DNA of 64,000 nucleotides from Planctomycetota bacterium (GCA_003669585.1 QWOQ01000005.1:714502-778501), one strand, 5' to 3'; counted from the stretch's first letter, positions 1 through 9,661 are shown. Translations and numbers: made by a program. Notes: a model not told the origin generated them from the sequence alone.

Positions 1-1482
1 ATCAGCGGCGGTCGAAAACAATCAAGTCGCGGACGCGTATTGCTGGCAACCGTTAAGGGAGATGTTCACGATATTGGAAAGAATATCGTTGGTGTTGTCC
101 TCGGATGCAACGGCTACGAGATCATTGATTTGGGGGTGATGATTTCATCCGCAAAGATCGTCGAAACAGCCAGAGAGCAGAACGCTGATATTGTCGGTCT
201 CAGCGGCCTCATCACACCAAGTCTCGATGAGATGGTGCGTGTTGCCGAAGAATTTGAGCATGAAAAACTGCAGATGCCGTTGCTGATCGGTGGTGCAACT
301 ACTTCTGCACGGCATACGGCGGTCAAAATCGCGCCTAAATATTCCGGTGGAGTTGTGCACGTTCTCGATGCCTCACGAGCAGCGGGAGTGGTCGAAAAAC
401 TTCTTCATCCAAACAGCCGAGAAACCTTTTTGGAGTCTACAAAGATCGCGCAGCAGGAACTCCTTGAGAATTTCAAAAAACGGCAGCAGACATCTCTAGT
501 TCCTTACAAAATTGCAGTGGCAAAACGATGGACCACCGACTGGGAAAACGCATCCATCGACACTCCGGAATTTCTTGGAACCCGAACCCTCGCAGAAGTT
601 CCCCTGCTTGAACTGATTCCATTTATTGACTGGTCTCCGTTCTTTATGGCGTGGGAACTCAAGGGAAAGTATCCGTTAATCTTTAAGGATCCCGTTGTCG
701 GCTCAGAAGCAAAAAAACTCTTTGATGATGCAACGACTCTTCTCGACTCGATTGTGTCAAACAATTTACTGACAGCCCGCGGTGTTTATGGTTTTTTTCC
801 GGCGGCCTCCGTTGGAGATGACATCGTACTGTTTCAAGATGAGTCTCGCCTTCACACGCTCGGCACTATCCACTGTCTTCGTCAACAGTGGGAGCGAAAA
901 GGACAGGATGCATTTCATTCACTTTCCGACTTTATTGCACCCTTGGAAAGTGGTCGACGGGATTATATCGGCGCATTTGCAGTAACGACTGGTCACGGAT
1001 GCAAGGAACTCGCTGAGTCCTTTGAAACTCAGCTCGATGATTATTCTGCGATTCTCGTCAAGGCCCTTGCCGACAGACTTGCGGAGGCGTTTGCCGAGTG
1101 GCTGCACAAGCAGGCGCGCAACCAATGGGGCTATGGACAATTAGAGAATCTCTCACACGAGAATCTCATCGAGGAGCATTACCGTGGAATACGGCCAGCT
1201 CCGGGATACCCCGCATGTCCCGATCACACTGAAAAACGTTTTCTCTTTGATCTCCTCAACGTTGAGCACACAACTGGGATGCAACTTACAGAAAACTACG
1301 CCATGACGCCTGCGGCGAGCGTAAGCGGCTTCTATTTTGCGCACCCAGAAAGCCGCTACTTTGCAGTTGATCGACTGACTCGCGAACAAGTTGAAGCTTA
1401 TGCCATTCGAAAAGGAATGAGCATCGTCGAAGTAGAGCGATGGATCGCACCAAATCTCGGCTACGATCCCCAGCCAGCCTGA
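1..1482 (+). CDS. metH: Cobalamin-dependent methionine synthase, C-terminal part (5' truncated by window edge)
   Basis: The reading frame is open from base 1, so the N-terminal homocysteine- and folate-binding modules lie outside the window. The visible 493 residues begin inside the cobalamin-binding module: the DVHDIGKN motif carries the His that ligates cobalt (codon 67-69), and a GGATTSARHTA segment follows near residue 100. From about residue 170 to the end is the AdoMet-binding reactivation domain, with the family signature RPAPGYPACPDHTEK and the late TPAASVSGFYFAHPES motif. The enzyme transfers a methyl group from methyltetrahydrofolate to homocysteine in the cytoplasm; the C-terminal domain re-methylates oxidised cobalamin with AdoMet. 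A start at position 40 is possible only as an internal TTG and is not credible, because the upstream codons fit the family (RGRVLLATVKGDVHD). Confidence 0.97.
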   Translation: MSGGRKQSSRGRVLLATVKGDVHDIGKNIVGVVLGCNGYEIIDLGVMISSAKIVETAREQNADIVGLSGLITPSLDEMVRVAEEFEHEKLQMPLLIGGATTSARHTAVKIAPKYSGGVVHVLDASRAAGVVEKLLHPNSRETFLESTKIAQQELLENFKKRQQTSLVPYKIAVAKRWTTDWENASIDTPEFLGTRTLAEVPLLELIPFIDWSPFFMAWELKGKYPLIFKDPVVGSEAKKLFDDATTLLDSIVSNNLLTARGVYGFFPAASVGDDIVLFQDESRLHTLGTIHCLRQQWERKGQDAFHSLSDFIAPLESGRRDYIGAFAVTTGHGCKELAESFETQLDDYSAILVKALADRLAEAFAEWLHKQARNQWGYGQLENLSHENLIEEHYRGIRPAPGYPACPDHTEKRFLFDLLNVEHTTGMQLTENYAMTPAASVSGFYFAHPESRYFAVDRLTREQVEAYAIRKGMSIVEVERWIAPNLGYDPQPA

Positions 1483-1641
1483 CAACGCTCGGCTAACAGA
1501 AGTCCTCTGCCTTTGACTCACCTGTTTTCGAGTTCAAGGCCTGTCTGAAACAGTACAACCCGCGCTTCTGTTCCGATCGGGTTGGATCGTATCGAATGGC
1601 AAATGATTTCGCAAAAAGTCGCATTCTAGGAGCCGAATGCA

Positions 1642-2688
1642 TTGATAGATCGATTTTGTCTTTCTTTGGGCAGAAGCCAATCCATGCGACACTCACCAGA
1701 GAAATCGGATTCGCGCAACATCATGCGAAAGCTTGGGACTTCAAGAACTCGTCGCATCGTTCTCTCACAACCGTCTCAACATGTATCCACAGAAACGCTG
1801 CCCACGCCCATCTTGATTGAAGGGTTCCTGCACTACATCCGCCACGAACGGGCACTGCGCGAGAATACGATTGCAGCCTATCGGCGAGACCTAAGAGATT
1901 TCTCACTCTGGTTGGGGCTACGACACTGTGTCTCACAAGATATTCGAAGCCTGTCGGAATACTTCACCCATCTCCATCGAAAGGGATTGTCTCTTGCAAG
2001 CATATCGAGACAGATAGCGACTCTTCGAACATTTTATCGTTATCTTCAACTGGAAGGAATCATTCAGGAGAGTCCTGCTGACATGATCACATCCGGTCGC
2101 CGCGATGATCGGATGCCGAGCGTTCTGTCTGTCTCCCAAGTTGATCGACTGCTCGCGGGGCCAGATGGTAGCACTGCACAGGGCCTGCGAGACAAGGTGC
2201 TCTTGGAATTACTCTATGCTACCGGTTGTCGTGCAAGTGAAGTCTCAAATATGACCATCTCTGACCTGCATATGAACGAAAGTTTCTGCATCTGCAAGGG
2301 AAAGGGGGGGAAAGAGCGAGTAGTGCCTCTAGGACAACGTGCACTGTTGGCAATGTCTCAATGGGTTCGTGAAATCCGTCCAATGTTTGCGACCCTTCAA
2401 TCGCCCCCATCTCCCTGGGCGATTCTCTCTTCTCGAGGCAATAAGCTTTCTCGAATGCGAATCTGGGAAATTGTTCGATTGCATGCCGATCGCACTGGCA
2501 TTCCAACCGACATTGGACCACATACTCTCAGGCACAGTTTTGCAACTCACCTTGTGGCTGGCGGAGTCGATCTACGACACATTCAAGAAATGCTCGGTCA
2601 CGCAAGTATCGCGACAACTCAGCGATATACACACGTGGATGGAGAACGACTCCGAAAAGTTCATAAGCGTTTTCACCCACGAGGGTAA
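1642..2688 (+). CDS. Tyrosine recombinase XerC/XerD family
   Basis: A site-specific recombinase of the Xer type, expected to resolve chromosome dimers at dif. The catalytic set is complete: Arg197 (ATGCRASE), Lys221 (GKGGKER), His294 and Arg297 (HTLRHSFATHL), His320 (GHAS) and nucleophile Tyr329 (QRYTHV). The N-terminal SAM-like DNA-binding domain starts about residue 58 (ILIEGFLHYIRHERALREN). XerD proteins are usually close to 300 residues, so the first 55 residues look like an extension. The TTG at 1642 has a good ribosome site (AGGAG, 9 nt upstream); ATG codons at 1684 and 1723 would give shorter proteins but lack one. No mobile element surrounds it, which favours the housekeeping role. 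Whether it is XerC or XerD cannot be decided here. Confidence 0.93.
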   Translation: MIDRFCLSLGRSQSMRHSPEKSDSRNIMRKLGTSRTRRIVLSQPSQHVSTETLPTPILIEGFLHYIRHERALRENTIAAYRRDLRDFSLWLGLRHCVSQDIRSLSEYFTHLHRKGLSLASISRQIATLRTFYRYLQLEGIIQESPADMITSGRRDDRMPSVLSVSQVDRLLAGPDGSTAQGLRDKVLLELLYATGCRASEVSNMTISDLHMNESFCICKGKGGKERVVPLGQRALLAMSQWVREIRPMFATLQSPPSPWAILSSRGNKLSRMRIWEIVRLHADRTGIPTDIGPHTLRHSFATHLVAGGVDLRHIQEMLGHASIATTQRYTHVDGERLRKVHKRFHPRG

Positions 2689-2766
2689 ACTGCTCAAAGG
2701 GAGCCGCTCCACACTCAAAAACATTGAAAAAGTAATACTGCTTTCAAGTTTTTATGAATTTTCTCG

Positions 2767-2809
2767 AATCAATTGGCTGAATGTCGAGTTGTACTCAATT
2801 GATTTTTTT
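2767..2809 (+). terminator. Probable intrinsic terminator of the xer gene
   Basis: A perfect 9-bp inverted repeat (AATCAATTG at 2767-2775 and CAATTGATT at 2796-2804) with a 20-nt loop is followed by a run of seven T, 2803-2809. It lies about 80 nt after the recombinase stop and overlaps the last codons of the convergent exbD gene. The stem is AT-rich, so it is a moderate candidate. Confidence 0.5.
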
Positions 2810-3280
2810 CGGCGGAGTAAATTTGATTTTCTTAATCAATTCGACAATTTCACCGCCCTGCACTTTGCCTGATACCGATGTAATGGCACGGACAACGTTC
2901 TCGTACCGAAGATCGTAATCGCAATCCAGTTCAACCTCTGTCTTGTCAGCGATTGAGTTAGGGCCGCTGTCATTGCCGACCAGATTAATGACTTTTTTTC
3001 GAAGCTCTTCAAAATCACTTACCGGGGAATCATTCATCTTGATTCCGGCAAGACTTCCATCCGGATTTGAACTTAGTCGCACGCGAACCGGAGGAACGAG
3101 CTGGTCGTCAGGAGCAGCCGCAGCCGCAGCTCCAAGAGGCATGCGCACGTCAAAATCACCTTCTGCCTGAACGATTTTCAAAGACATAATAAAAAACGCC
3201 ATCAACTGAAAGACGATGTCAATCATTGGCGTCATATTGATATCGATCTTTTCGGTGAGTTGAGATTCTCGCTTTACCAT
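2795..3280 (-). CDS. exbD: ExbD/TolR-family biopolymer transport protein (second copy)
   Basis: A 161-residue protein with the ExbD layout: short cytoplasmic N-terminus, one transmembrane helix (about residues 17-36) and a periplasmic domain. The helix contains the proton-relay Asp21 in MTPMIDIVFQLM. In the family, ExbD or TolR dimers sit in the ExbB/TolQ pentamer pore and couple proton flow to force on a periplasmic partner. It follows the first exbD by only 2 nt and is the last gene of the TPR-TPR-exbB-exbD-exbD operon. An Ala-rich stretch (AAAAAA) after the helix is unusual. The two ExbD copies are clearly diverged, which suggests a heteromeric complex rather than a recent duplication. Confidence 0.9.
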   Translation of the reverse strand: MVKRESQLTEKIDINMTPMIDIVFQLMAFFIMSLKIVQAEGDFDVRMPLGAAAAAAPDDQLVPPVRVRLSSNPDGSLAGIKMNDSPVSDFEELRKKVINLVGNDSGPNSIADKTEVELDCDYDLRYENVVRAITSVSGKVQGGEIVELIKKIKFTPPKKIN

Positions 3281-3282
3281 TA

Positions 3283-3726
3283 TTAGTGCCCCTCGTCGTA
3301 TTTGGCGCGCAGAGCAAATCGTTCAAAGCCTTTTTCTTGACAGAGTTTGATGATGTCTTGTACTTCGCCTGTTTTTGCTCGACCATCCGCTCGAACAATA
3401 ACGGTTGCTGACGTGGGCTCTTTGTCGGCATCAATCATCGCCGTTTTTTCTCTCTCCAAGTAACCACGAAGATCGCTGACTTTCACCAACTCTCCGGCAT
3501 ACACCACGAGACCGGAGTTAGTGAGTTGAAGCGTAATTGGAGTCTCAATCGTTCCTTCCGTTGGTTTTGCCAACTGGCTGCTGGGAAGTTGGATGCGTTC
3601 GTCCTGTTCTGCTTCCGTAAAATTGATAACAAACATAAAAAATGCGATCAACTGGAATGTCATGTCGATCATCGGCGTCATGTCGATGTCTGTATTTGCC
3701 GGACCTCGACTTTTTTTTCGAGCCAT
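3283..3726 (-). CDS. exbD: ExbD/TolR-family biopolymer transport protein (first copy)
   Basis: A 147-residue ExbD homolog. A single transmembrane helix at about residues 17-37 carries the conserved Asp21 in MTPMIDMTFQLIAFFM, and a periplasmic domain follows. The ATG at 3726 is preceded by GGAG with normal spacing; a TTG 15 nt further upstream is less likely. It lies between exbB (45 nt upstream) and the second exbD (2 nt downstream), so the three are co-transcribed. Inferred role: proton-channel subunit of the same envelope motor as its neighbours. Confidence 0.92.
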   Translation of the reverse strand: MARKKSRGPANTDIDMTPMIDMTFQLIAFFMFVINFTEAEQDERIQLPSSQLAKPTEGTIETPITLQLTNSGLVVYAGELVKVSDLRGYLEREKTAMIDADKEPTSATVIVRADGRAKTGEVQDIIKLCQEKGFERFALRAKYDEGH

Positions 3727-3771
3727 GAAACTCCACTCCAAATCATTGGTGTACTGCGGTGGGCCGATCGA

Positions 3772-4563
3772 CTACTTCTTTCCCATGTTTGCAAAACGGC
3801 TCATCAAACGTTGGCTTTCAACATCGACGTCCGCGTTGAGTCGCTGAAGCCAGTTTTTGAAAACGGCAAACGCGGCGATTGCCGGAATCGCAAGCCATAA
3901 GCCGACAAGCGTCGTGATAAGAGCCGTTGAAATACCCTCCGCAAGTTGATTTGGCTTTGGTGCTGTCGTTGATCGAGCAATGACCATAAAGCTTGCGACC
4001 ATTCCATCAACCGTTCCAAGCAGACCAAACATCGGAGCAAGACCTCCAATCAATGCTACGTAGCTGATTTTATGCTCAAGCTTCATCGCTTGATCGGACT
4101 CAGCCTCTTGCATAGCTTCCACAGACTGTCCATAGCCAGACGAGAGCTTGCTCATTCCTGCCGCAAGAACATGTCCCAAATAGGAATCGTCATTTTTTGA
4201 AAGTTCATACGCTTCCTGAAACTCTTTGGCCTCCAGATGCGCCTCAAAAGGTTCGATCAGCGTTGCAGGCATGAGGATCGTTCGCCTTAGCGCGAGAAAA
4301 CACATCACGAGCAGGGCGACCAGACTAAAGGAGAGCCCAAGAAAAACAATACAGTATCTCAATCCCAGAGCCTTCACAAAAAAGACCAGAAAGCTTTCAC
4401 TGTTTTCTTCTTTTTCCTCACCGGCCCCATCCTCTTCCTGGGCAACAGCTACCGATGGGGCAAGGGAGACAAATGTTGCCACCGAACCCATGAGCAGCGA
4501 GGGAATCAGGAGCAATGTTAAAACTGTTTTCCACCACTCTCTCGAACGAACTCCCAACGCCAT
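3772..4563 (-). CDS. exbB: MotA/TolQ/ExbB-family proton channel protein
   Basis: A 263-residue ExbB/TolQ homolog. It begins with a cleavable-looking signal sequence (ending near AVAQ, residue 42), then an acidic periplasmic linker rich in Glu, then a membrane helix at about residues 65-90. The conserved MotA/TolQ/ExbB core follows: the GGLAPMFGLLGTVDGMVASF segment (about 168-190) and a final helix around ISTALITTLVGLWLAIP. The N-terminal signal plus linker is longer than in E. coli ExbB. A strong AAGGAG site precedes the ATG. It heads the motor part of the operon; the 333 nt between it and the upstream TPR gene could hold a separate promoter. No TonB, TolA or Pal is visible nearby. Confidence 0.92.
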   Translation of the reverse strand: MALGVRSREWWKTVLTLLLIPSLLMGSVATFVSLAPSVAVAQEEDGAGEEKEENSESFLVFFVKALGLRYCIVFLGLSFSLVALLVMCFLALRRTILMPATLIEPFEAHLEAKEFQEAYELSKNDDSYLGHVLAAGMSKLSSGYGQSVEAMQEAESDQAMKLEHKISYVALIGGLAPMFGLLGTVDGMVASFMVIARSTTAPKPNQLAEGISTALITTLVGLWLAIPAIAAFAVFKNWLQRLNADVDVESQRLMSRFANMGKK

Positions 4564-4896
4564 GCTCTTCTCCTTTAAAATCTGTCAGAAAAAAAGATTC
4601 CAGTATCGAACAATTCCAACGATAACGTTAGAAAGTTTTCGAGCCTCGCCAACGGTGTCAATGCACCCCTCTATAGTATTGACGATTTATGATGAGACCG
4701 AGCCACCGAAGCCATTGTCTCTCATTGATTTGATTATCCTGCCATCCCATGTGGCCCGTTGTCCAATCCACCCTCACGCAGCCCGATGAAATCAATCGTA
4801 TTGGACAGAGGCCGAACCGACTGCTCAAAATTCCGCTCACAGTCCAAATGCGAATATTGAAAACACAAAATCAAAACCTTACTTCTTCTGGAGCTC
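4564..4896. other. 333-nt gap between exbB and the upstream TPR gene
   Basis: No credible coding frame here. On the minus strand there is an exact TTGACA hexamer (complement of 4656-4661) but no matching -10 box at 16-18 nt, so no promoter is called. The exbB ribosome site (AAGGAG) lies at its low-coordinate end. Confidence 0.5.
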
Positions 4897-6036
4897 TCAT
4901 GACTTTGCTGCCGGAGCAGCAGATTTTTTTGCCCACGGACTTGTAGGATAGCTTTGCTCGAGAATCTGCATGGCATCTCTTGATCTTTCAGGCATCTTTG
5001 CCTTTTCCCAGAGCTCCGTCAGATTGCCAAGTGCTTCGGCATGATTGACAGGGCTTGAGTTGTAAACCAGATCGACCGAGAGAAAAGAGATGATCGCTTC
5101 TTGATCCTGATTGAGATTGCGATGCGCGAGCCCGAGTACGTTGTAAGCAGCGCCAAGCAGTTCTTTTTCTTCAGGATCGGTACTTTTGATAATTCCCTTC
5201 ACCATCGAAATTGCTTCAACACTTTTCCCATCTCCTATAAAACATGCTGCTTTACCGAGCTGCGCCTCACGTTTTTGAGCCTTGCTTGCATCGTCGCTCG
5301 CCTCAATCTCAAGTGCTTGGTCAAATGCCACAATTCCCTCTGCATATTTTTTTTGACGCAGGAGCATTCTCGCCTTCGCACAGGCCGCTCTTACTTTAAA
5401 CGCTGGGGCAGGTGCCAAAGCCACCTTGTCATATTCCGCCTGTGCCTTCTCGGGCTCCTCAAGTTTTGCATAGACATCGCCAAGCAATTCATACAGATAG
5501 TAGGCGTGATGACTCTTGGGATGATTTTTTATGAATGATTGCACAAGCTTGCTGGACTCTGCAGGACTTTGGCCGGCGGCCATTTCAGCCTGCGTTTTGG
5601 AAGCCGCCTCAACGAATTCCTTCTCTTGGATAATCAAGTCAGTGGCTCCTTCCATCTCCGCTGCCTCAATCTTCGCAACTTCATCTGCGGCGTCTTTGTA
5701 TCGACCGCGATAAAGCATGCTTCTACTGCTCTTCAGCGATTGTGGCTCTCCACCAAATTGCACTTCGCGAATCTGTTCAATTGGAAATTTGTTTGTCTCA
5801 CCCTCTTTATTTAAAACATCAATAGCATTAGGAGTCACGGCGACAACTTCTCCGCTAGCGAGGGTTTTATTATCCGTCGCGATAATCCGATCTGCTGCCT
5901 GACCAAAAACAGGTCTCTCATAGACCGTGCCGCTCATGGCCAAGAGTGACATGAACCCCGTCGCACATACCGTTGAGATTCGGACCATATGGCCGTCTCG
6001 TTTACAAGCGAACCCGCCTACTCTTTCAGCTTTCAT
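4897..6036 (-). CDS. Secreted TPR-repeat protein of the ExbB/ExbD operon
   Basis: A 379-residue protein. It starts with a positively charged segment and a hydrophobic stretch (about residues 17-45, ending VFGQA), consistent with export. Residues 48-105 form a small domain seen as DRI-I-TDNKTLASGEVVAVTP followed by FPIEQIREVQFGGEP. The rest is helical repeats of TPR type (YYLYELLGDVYAKLEEPEKA, ARMLLRQKKYAEGIVAFDQAL, AYNVLGLAHRNLNQDQEAI). No enzyme motif. It lies 47 nt after the giant TPR gene and upstream of exbB, and is probably a periplasmic scaffold working with the ExbB/ExbD motor. An internal ATG at 5988 is an alternative start. Confidence 0.75.
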   Translation of the reverse strand: MKAERVGGFACKRDGHMVRISTVCATGFMSLLAMSGTVYERPVFGQAADRIIATDNKTLASGEVVAVTPNAIDVLNKEGETNKFPIEQIREVQFGGEPQSLKSSRSMLYRGRYKDAADEVAKIEAAEMEGATDLIIQEKEFVEAASKTQAEMAAGQSPAESSKLVQSFIKNHPKSHHAYYLYELLGDVYAKLEEPEKAQAEYDKVALAPAPAFKVRAACAKARMLLRQKKYAEGIVAFDQALEIEASDDASKAQKREAQLGKAACFIGDGKSVEAISMVKGIIKSTDPEEKELLGAAYNVLGLAHRNLNQDQEAIISFLSVDLVYNSSPVNHAEALGNLTELWEKAKMPERSRDAMQILEQSYPTSPWAKKSAAPAAKS

Positions 6037-6083
6037 TCGATTCTTTCTCTGAAAAAATTGCTATTTCGTATAAATTAAATTCA

Positions 6084-9000
6084 TTATTTTCCGGCTGAAA
6101 CGCCAGCCGCAGCAGGAGTTTTTTCATTCGCTTTCCTCGGCACTGAGGACTCTTGAACTTCTTCATCGACGATACCAGCAAGCCCCTTGTTATCCTTTGA
6201 GGCAATCGCCGGATCAATTTCTTTCTGAATCTCCTTGAGCAGTTTATCGAACTGCTCTTTTAGAACTTGTCCACCAAGTTCCGGATAGAGTTTGTATGTC
6301 AAAACAATGTCTTTTTTTGCCATTTCAAGAAGCTTTTGTTTTTCTGATTCAGACTTAGAAGCAAGTGATTTTCGACAGCGAGCCACGTTGAGCCGTGCCT
6401 CAAAAAACTGCTTCTTAATTGCTTCGTCAGCCGAAGGGGAAAAGGCCTGACGAGAAACTTTATTGGCCAGTCCACCCCACCCCCAAAATACAACACCGCT
6501 TTTCTGCTCCCCACGGATCGCGATCAGAAGCGCCTCTTTGCCCTTTGACTTATCTGGGTTTCGTTCTCCCGCGGCTTGGAAAAACTTTGCCGCCTCTGTC
6601 TGAGCATCCAGCCAATTTATCCGCTTGGGATCTCCTAAAATCCATTCTAAGTGCCCCTTTGCCTCGTCCCATTCTCCTAATTCACGATAAACGCTCGCGA
6701 GCTTTAAACGGATTGTCGATTCATATTTTTTAATTTCCTCGCCACCGGTCTTGAGGAGACTTTCGTATACCATTGATGACTTTTTTAAATAATCATCGGC
6801 CTTCGCCTTTTCTACGACTGCGCCTGTACCCTGACCGGAACCGAGGGTTAAGTATGTTGTCGCTACCCATAATTGACTTGAAAACTTTTTATCCCGCTTC
6901 CCAACTCCATCCAGAAACTTTTCGAATCCTCCAAGAATTTTTGCCGCACGCTCTTTCGCTGCCTTAAGATCTGAGGCTTTGTCGCCGCTGACCAAGCCAT
7001 CGAGTTCTTGCTGCAATTCACGCCCCATCACCAGATACATGTTCGTTAATTTTTCAGCAGCTTTTTCTCCTGTACCAGCTGCTAATTCAAGCTTATTCAT
7101 TGCAAGGGTTGCATTTTCAATCTCATCTTTTTCGATGAAATAACGAAGTGATAAGCGCAACGATTCTTCTGCAATCGGACCTTCAGAAAACGCTTTGTCT
7201 TCTTTTTGAACCACAGTCCAAGGGCCCCACACCGCATTATGAAGACACTCTTTCACTTTATCCGGATCTGCGTCAGCCATGGCGATCTGGCATCTCGCAA
7301 GCGCCCCCATGACAGCGATCTTGTCACCGGGAGTGGTCGCACCTTGTAGTCCTGTGTCAATTGATTCAACGGCCTTCTGCTTCCATGCATCGATCTCCTC
7401 CTGTCTCGGACGCGATTCTCCTTCTATTCGCTGTTTTTCAAGCACTTCCCGCCACAACGCACTACCGGCTCGAAGGAGCAGTTCACCCCGTCGTGGAGAA
7501 TCTGCCGGAATCTGGGAAACTATCGACAACAACCGCTTAGGATCTTTGGCTTCGGTTGCTGCTGCAATTGCAATCACCGCTGCATCGATGCTCTCTTTAT
7601 CATCCGGCCAAGTGCGCATGATTTCTTCAGCGACCTCAGCACACTGCCGTCTTGCACCAGTTTTCCAAACATCATCCGCACTCAGCTTCGAGAGCTGTTG
7701 CCAACAGGCCATCGATATTCTCGCCGCCTGCCTGCTTCCAGGAGAGTTCGGATAGCGATTCATCAGAAACGCTCCCATTGCAGCAGAATCGTAAAGACGA
7801 CCTTGGTCATACAAAAGAAACGTAAGTATGTACCGCGCTTTATTTAATCCATCGAGATCTTCATCGCTTGCCAAAGGAATCGCTTTTCGCAGTGCGACAA
7901 TCGATTTGTCTCGCTCGGTCGACGCGAGATCCTTTGATACTTTCGATTTTTCTGCATCTTTCTGAAGATCGAATGCTTTTGATTCTGCCACTCTTGCCTG
8001 CATTGCATCAATGCTAATTTTTGCACTATCCATTGCCTCTTCAAACGATGCGCCAACGCTAACATCGTCTGGAAGTGATTTACCCAGACGAGTCAGCATT
8101 TCACGAGACTCGACTACGAACTCTTTTTTCCCCTTGAGAACATCGGCGGCAAGTTTCTTGGCATCCCTCAGCAGGGGAGCCCGTTTTGTTTTCTCCTTCT
8201 CGTCAATCGTAGCCGCCTGTCGCTCAAGCAGATCAGCCATTCGATATTTTACTCCGAGCCAGTCTGCATCGAGTTTATCTGCTGACACTTTTGTCATTGC
8301 AAACTTCATCAGTGGTTCGCTGATGACAGCAAATTGTTTTTCTGCAAGAGCTTTCTCATCTTTGAGCCAACTGTCGAGCGTCGAATTCAAAGCTTTGACT
8401 CGCAAACCAACAACAAGATCTGATTCATCTTCTAACATCAGGATATCGGCCAAAGCTGTTCGAGCTTTCTCGTACTCCTTCGTCACGACATAATTGCGTC
8501 CCTCGTAATATCTGGCAAAAAGCCCTACGCCACGACTTCGATACTTGCTGTAAAGATCCTTATATTTTGCAGACGAGTCCTCGAGCGACTTCTTCCATTC
8601 CTCTGATCCTTCGTCTAATACTTGAGACTTTTCAAAAAGCGATCCCGCAACAAGCAACCTTGCCTGCAGCAATTTTCCTTGAAGCACTTCCTGCTGTGCC
8701 TTCAGCTTTGTTTGCTGCGTCGACCGCTTCCGGCTTTCGGCAGGGGAGATTTTCTTTGGGGGCTTCTTCTTGGAGTCATTTGCGTTTCCGGCATCGGCAG
8801 CATCTGTCTCTGAAGCTTTTGGCTTTCCAATTAACTTTTCTAACTCATCGTCGACGCTATGCAGTTGGTCGAGAACACTTTTTTCAGTCATCTCGAATGC
8901 GGCAATTGCTTGCACTAGAAACGGGGCTGCTTCTGCGAGCAGGGCTTTTTTGTCCGCACTCGGACGGCCCGCTTGGAGAACTTTCATGCGAGCACGCTCG

Positions 9001-9485
9001 ACAAGGACATTTCCCTTTTGTAACGATGCACCAATTGCAGCATCACCGATGGGTGCACTTGTAAGAAATAAATCGATCTGCTGTTGGGCATCATCGAGGA
9101 TCTTTGATCTCTTACTGGTGTCAGATTCGCGATGACTCAATCCCACGAGTGACATGGCCCGACGGTATGGAAGTTCTTTTTTAAATTCTCCGTCGAGAGA
9201 CTCGTTTTTTTCCGCACTGTCAAGAACCCAGATTTCCACATCAAACATCTTCTTTTCTTCGAGCACATCGAGGAGACGCCTGGTTGTCGATATTTCTGAG
9301 CCGGAAATTTTTGTATTTTCCGAAGATGGTGGAACAGCTTTTCCATCCTGACCAAACACCTGTGTCAAAGTAAGCAGAAGGAAGCAACCGATAACCTTTG
9401 CCGTCGAGGATAAAATGACAAACATGCTTTTCATGCCGACATGAGTGGCGCGAATAAAAACAGATTCATGGGTAGCATTCATCAT
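6084..9485 (-). CDS. Giant secreted helical-repeat (TPR-like) protein, first gene of the ExbB/ExbD operon
   Basis: A 1133-residue protein with a hydrophobic export segment near the N-terminus (MFVILSSTAKVIGCFLLLTL, ending VFGQ). The rest is almost entirely charged, alpha-helical repeat sequence. TPR-like units are visible, for example KARYILTFLLYDQGRLYDSA and IRLKLASVYRELGEWDEAKG. A Lys-rich linker (SKKKPPKKISP) occurs around residues 235-255. No catalytic motif. The ATG at 9485 has GGGGTGA just upstream; ATG 9434 would place the signal sequence at the very start. Position and length suggest a periplasmic partner or substrate-binding scaffold for the ExbB/ExbD motor; this is inference from context only. 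Confidence 0.75.
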   Translation of the reverse strand: MMNATHESVFIRATHVGMKSMFVILSSTAKVIGCFLLLTLTQVFGQDGKAVPPSSENTKISGSEISTTRRLLDVLEEKKMFDVEIWVLDSAEKNESLDGEFKKELPYRRAMSLVGLSHRESDTSKRSKILDDAQQQIDLFLTSAPIGDAAIGASLQKGNVLVERARMKVLQAGRPSADKKALLAEAAPFLVQAIAAFEMTEKSVLDQLHSVDDELEKLIGKPKASETDAADAGNANDSKKKPPKKISPAESRKRSTQQTKLKAQQEVLQGKLLQARLLVAGSLFEKSQVLDEGSEEWKKSLEDSSAKYKDLYSKYRSRGVGLFARYYEGRNYVVTKEYEKARTALADILMLEDESDLVVGLRVKALNSTLDSWLKDEKALAEKQFAVISEPLMKFAMTKVSADKLDADWLGVKYRMADLLERQAATIDEKEKTKRAPLLRDAKKLAADVLKGKKEFVVESREMLTRLGKSLPDDVSVGASFEEAMDSAKISIDAMQARVAESKAFDLQKDAEKSKVSKDLASTERDKSIVALRKAIPLASDEDLDGLNKARYILTFLLYDQGRLYDSAAMGAFLMNRYPNSPGSRQAARISMACWQQLSKLSADDVWKTGARRQCAEVAEEIMRTWPDDKESIDAAVIAIAAATEAKDPKRLLSIVSQIPADSPRRGELLLRAGSALWREVLEKQRIEGESRPRQEEIDAWKQKAVESIDTGLQGATTPGDKIAVMGALARCQIAMADADPDKVKECLHNAVWGPWTVVQKEDKAFSEGPIAEESLRLSLRYFIEKDEIENATLAMNKLELAAGTGEKAAEKLTNMYLVMGRELQQELDGLVSGDKASDLKAAKERAAKILGGFEKFLDGVGKRDKKFSSQLWVATTYLTLGSGQGTGAVVEKAKADDYLKKSSMVYESLLKTGGEEIKKYESTIRLKLASVYRELGEWDEAKGHLEWILGDPKRINWLDAQTEAAKFFQAAGERNPDKSKGKEALLIAIRGEQKSGVVFWGWGGLANKVSRQAFSPSADEAIKKQFFEARLNVARCRKSLASKSESEKQKLLEMAKKDIVLTYKLYPELGGQVLKEQFDKLLKEIQKEIDPAIASKDNKGLAGIVDEEVQESSVPRKANEKTPAAAGVSAGK

Positions 9486-9661
9486 TCACCCCACAGGAAA
9501 AATCTTTTCGGGTTGTAGTGACGCTGGCTGACTTTTCCAACGCGTCAACTTATAGCATTGTGCGAACCATCTACTCGATCGTCAAACCATGCGAGCAGGG
9601 GCTGAACCTGAGCACCCAAATCCCTTGGAAGCATTCCGCTGATACAGCAGCTAGGGAGGAA

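Noticed and set aside
93..160. Frameshift or damage in MetH near the window start
   Set aside because: The reading frame and cobalamin motifs are continuous; nothing abnormal.
40..1482. Methionine synthase as a complete 480-residue gene starting at position 40
   Set aside because: The codon at 40 is TTG, the frame is open from base 1 and the upstream residues fit MetH, so the gene is truncated by the window edge.
1642..2688. Integrase of a mobile island
   Set aside because: Catalytic set and size fit housekeeping Xer; no att repeats, tRNA or phage genes are adjacent (the only tRNA is 46 kb away).
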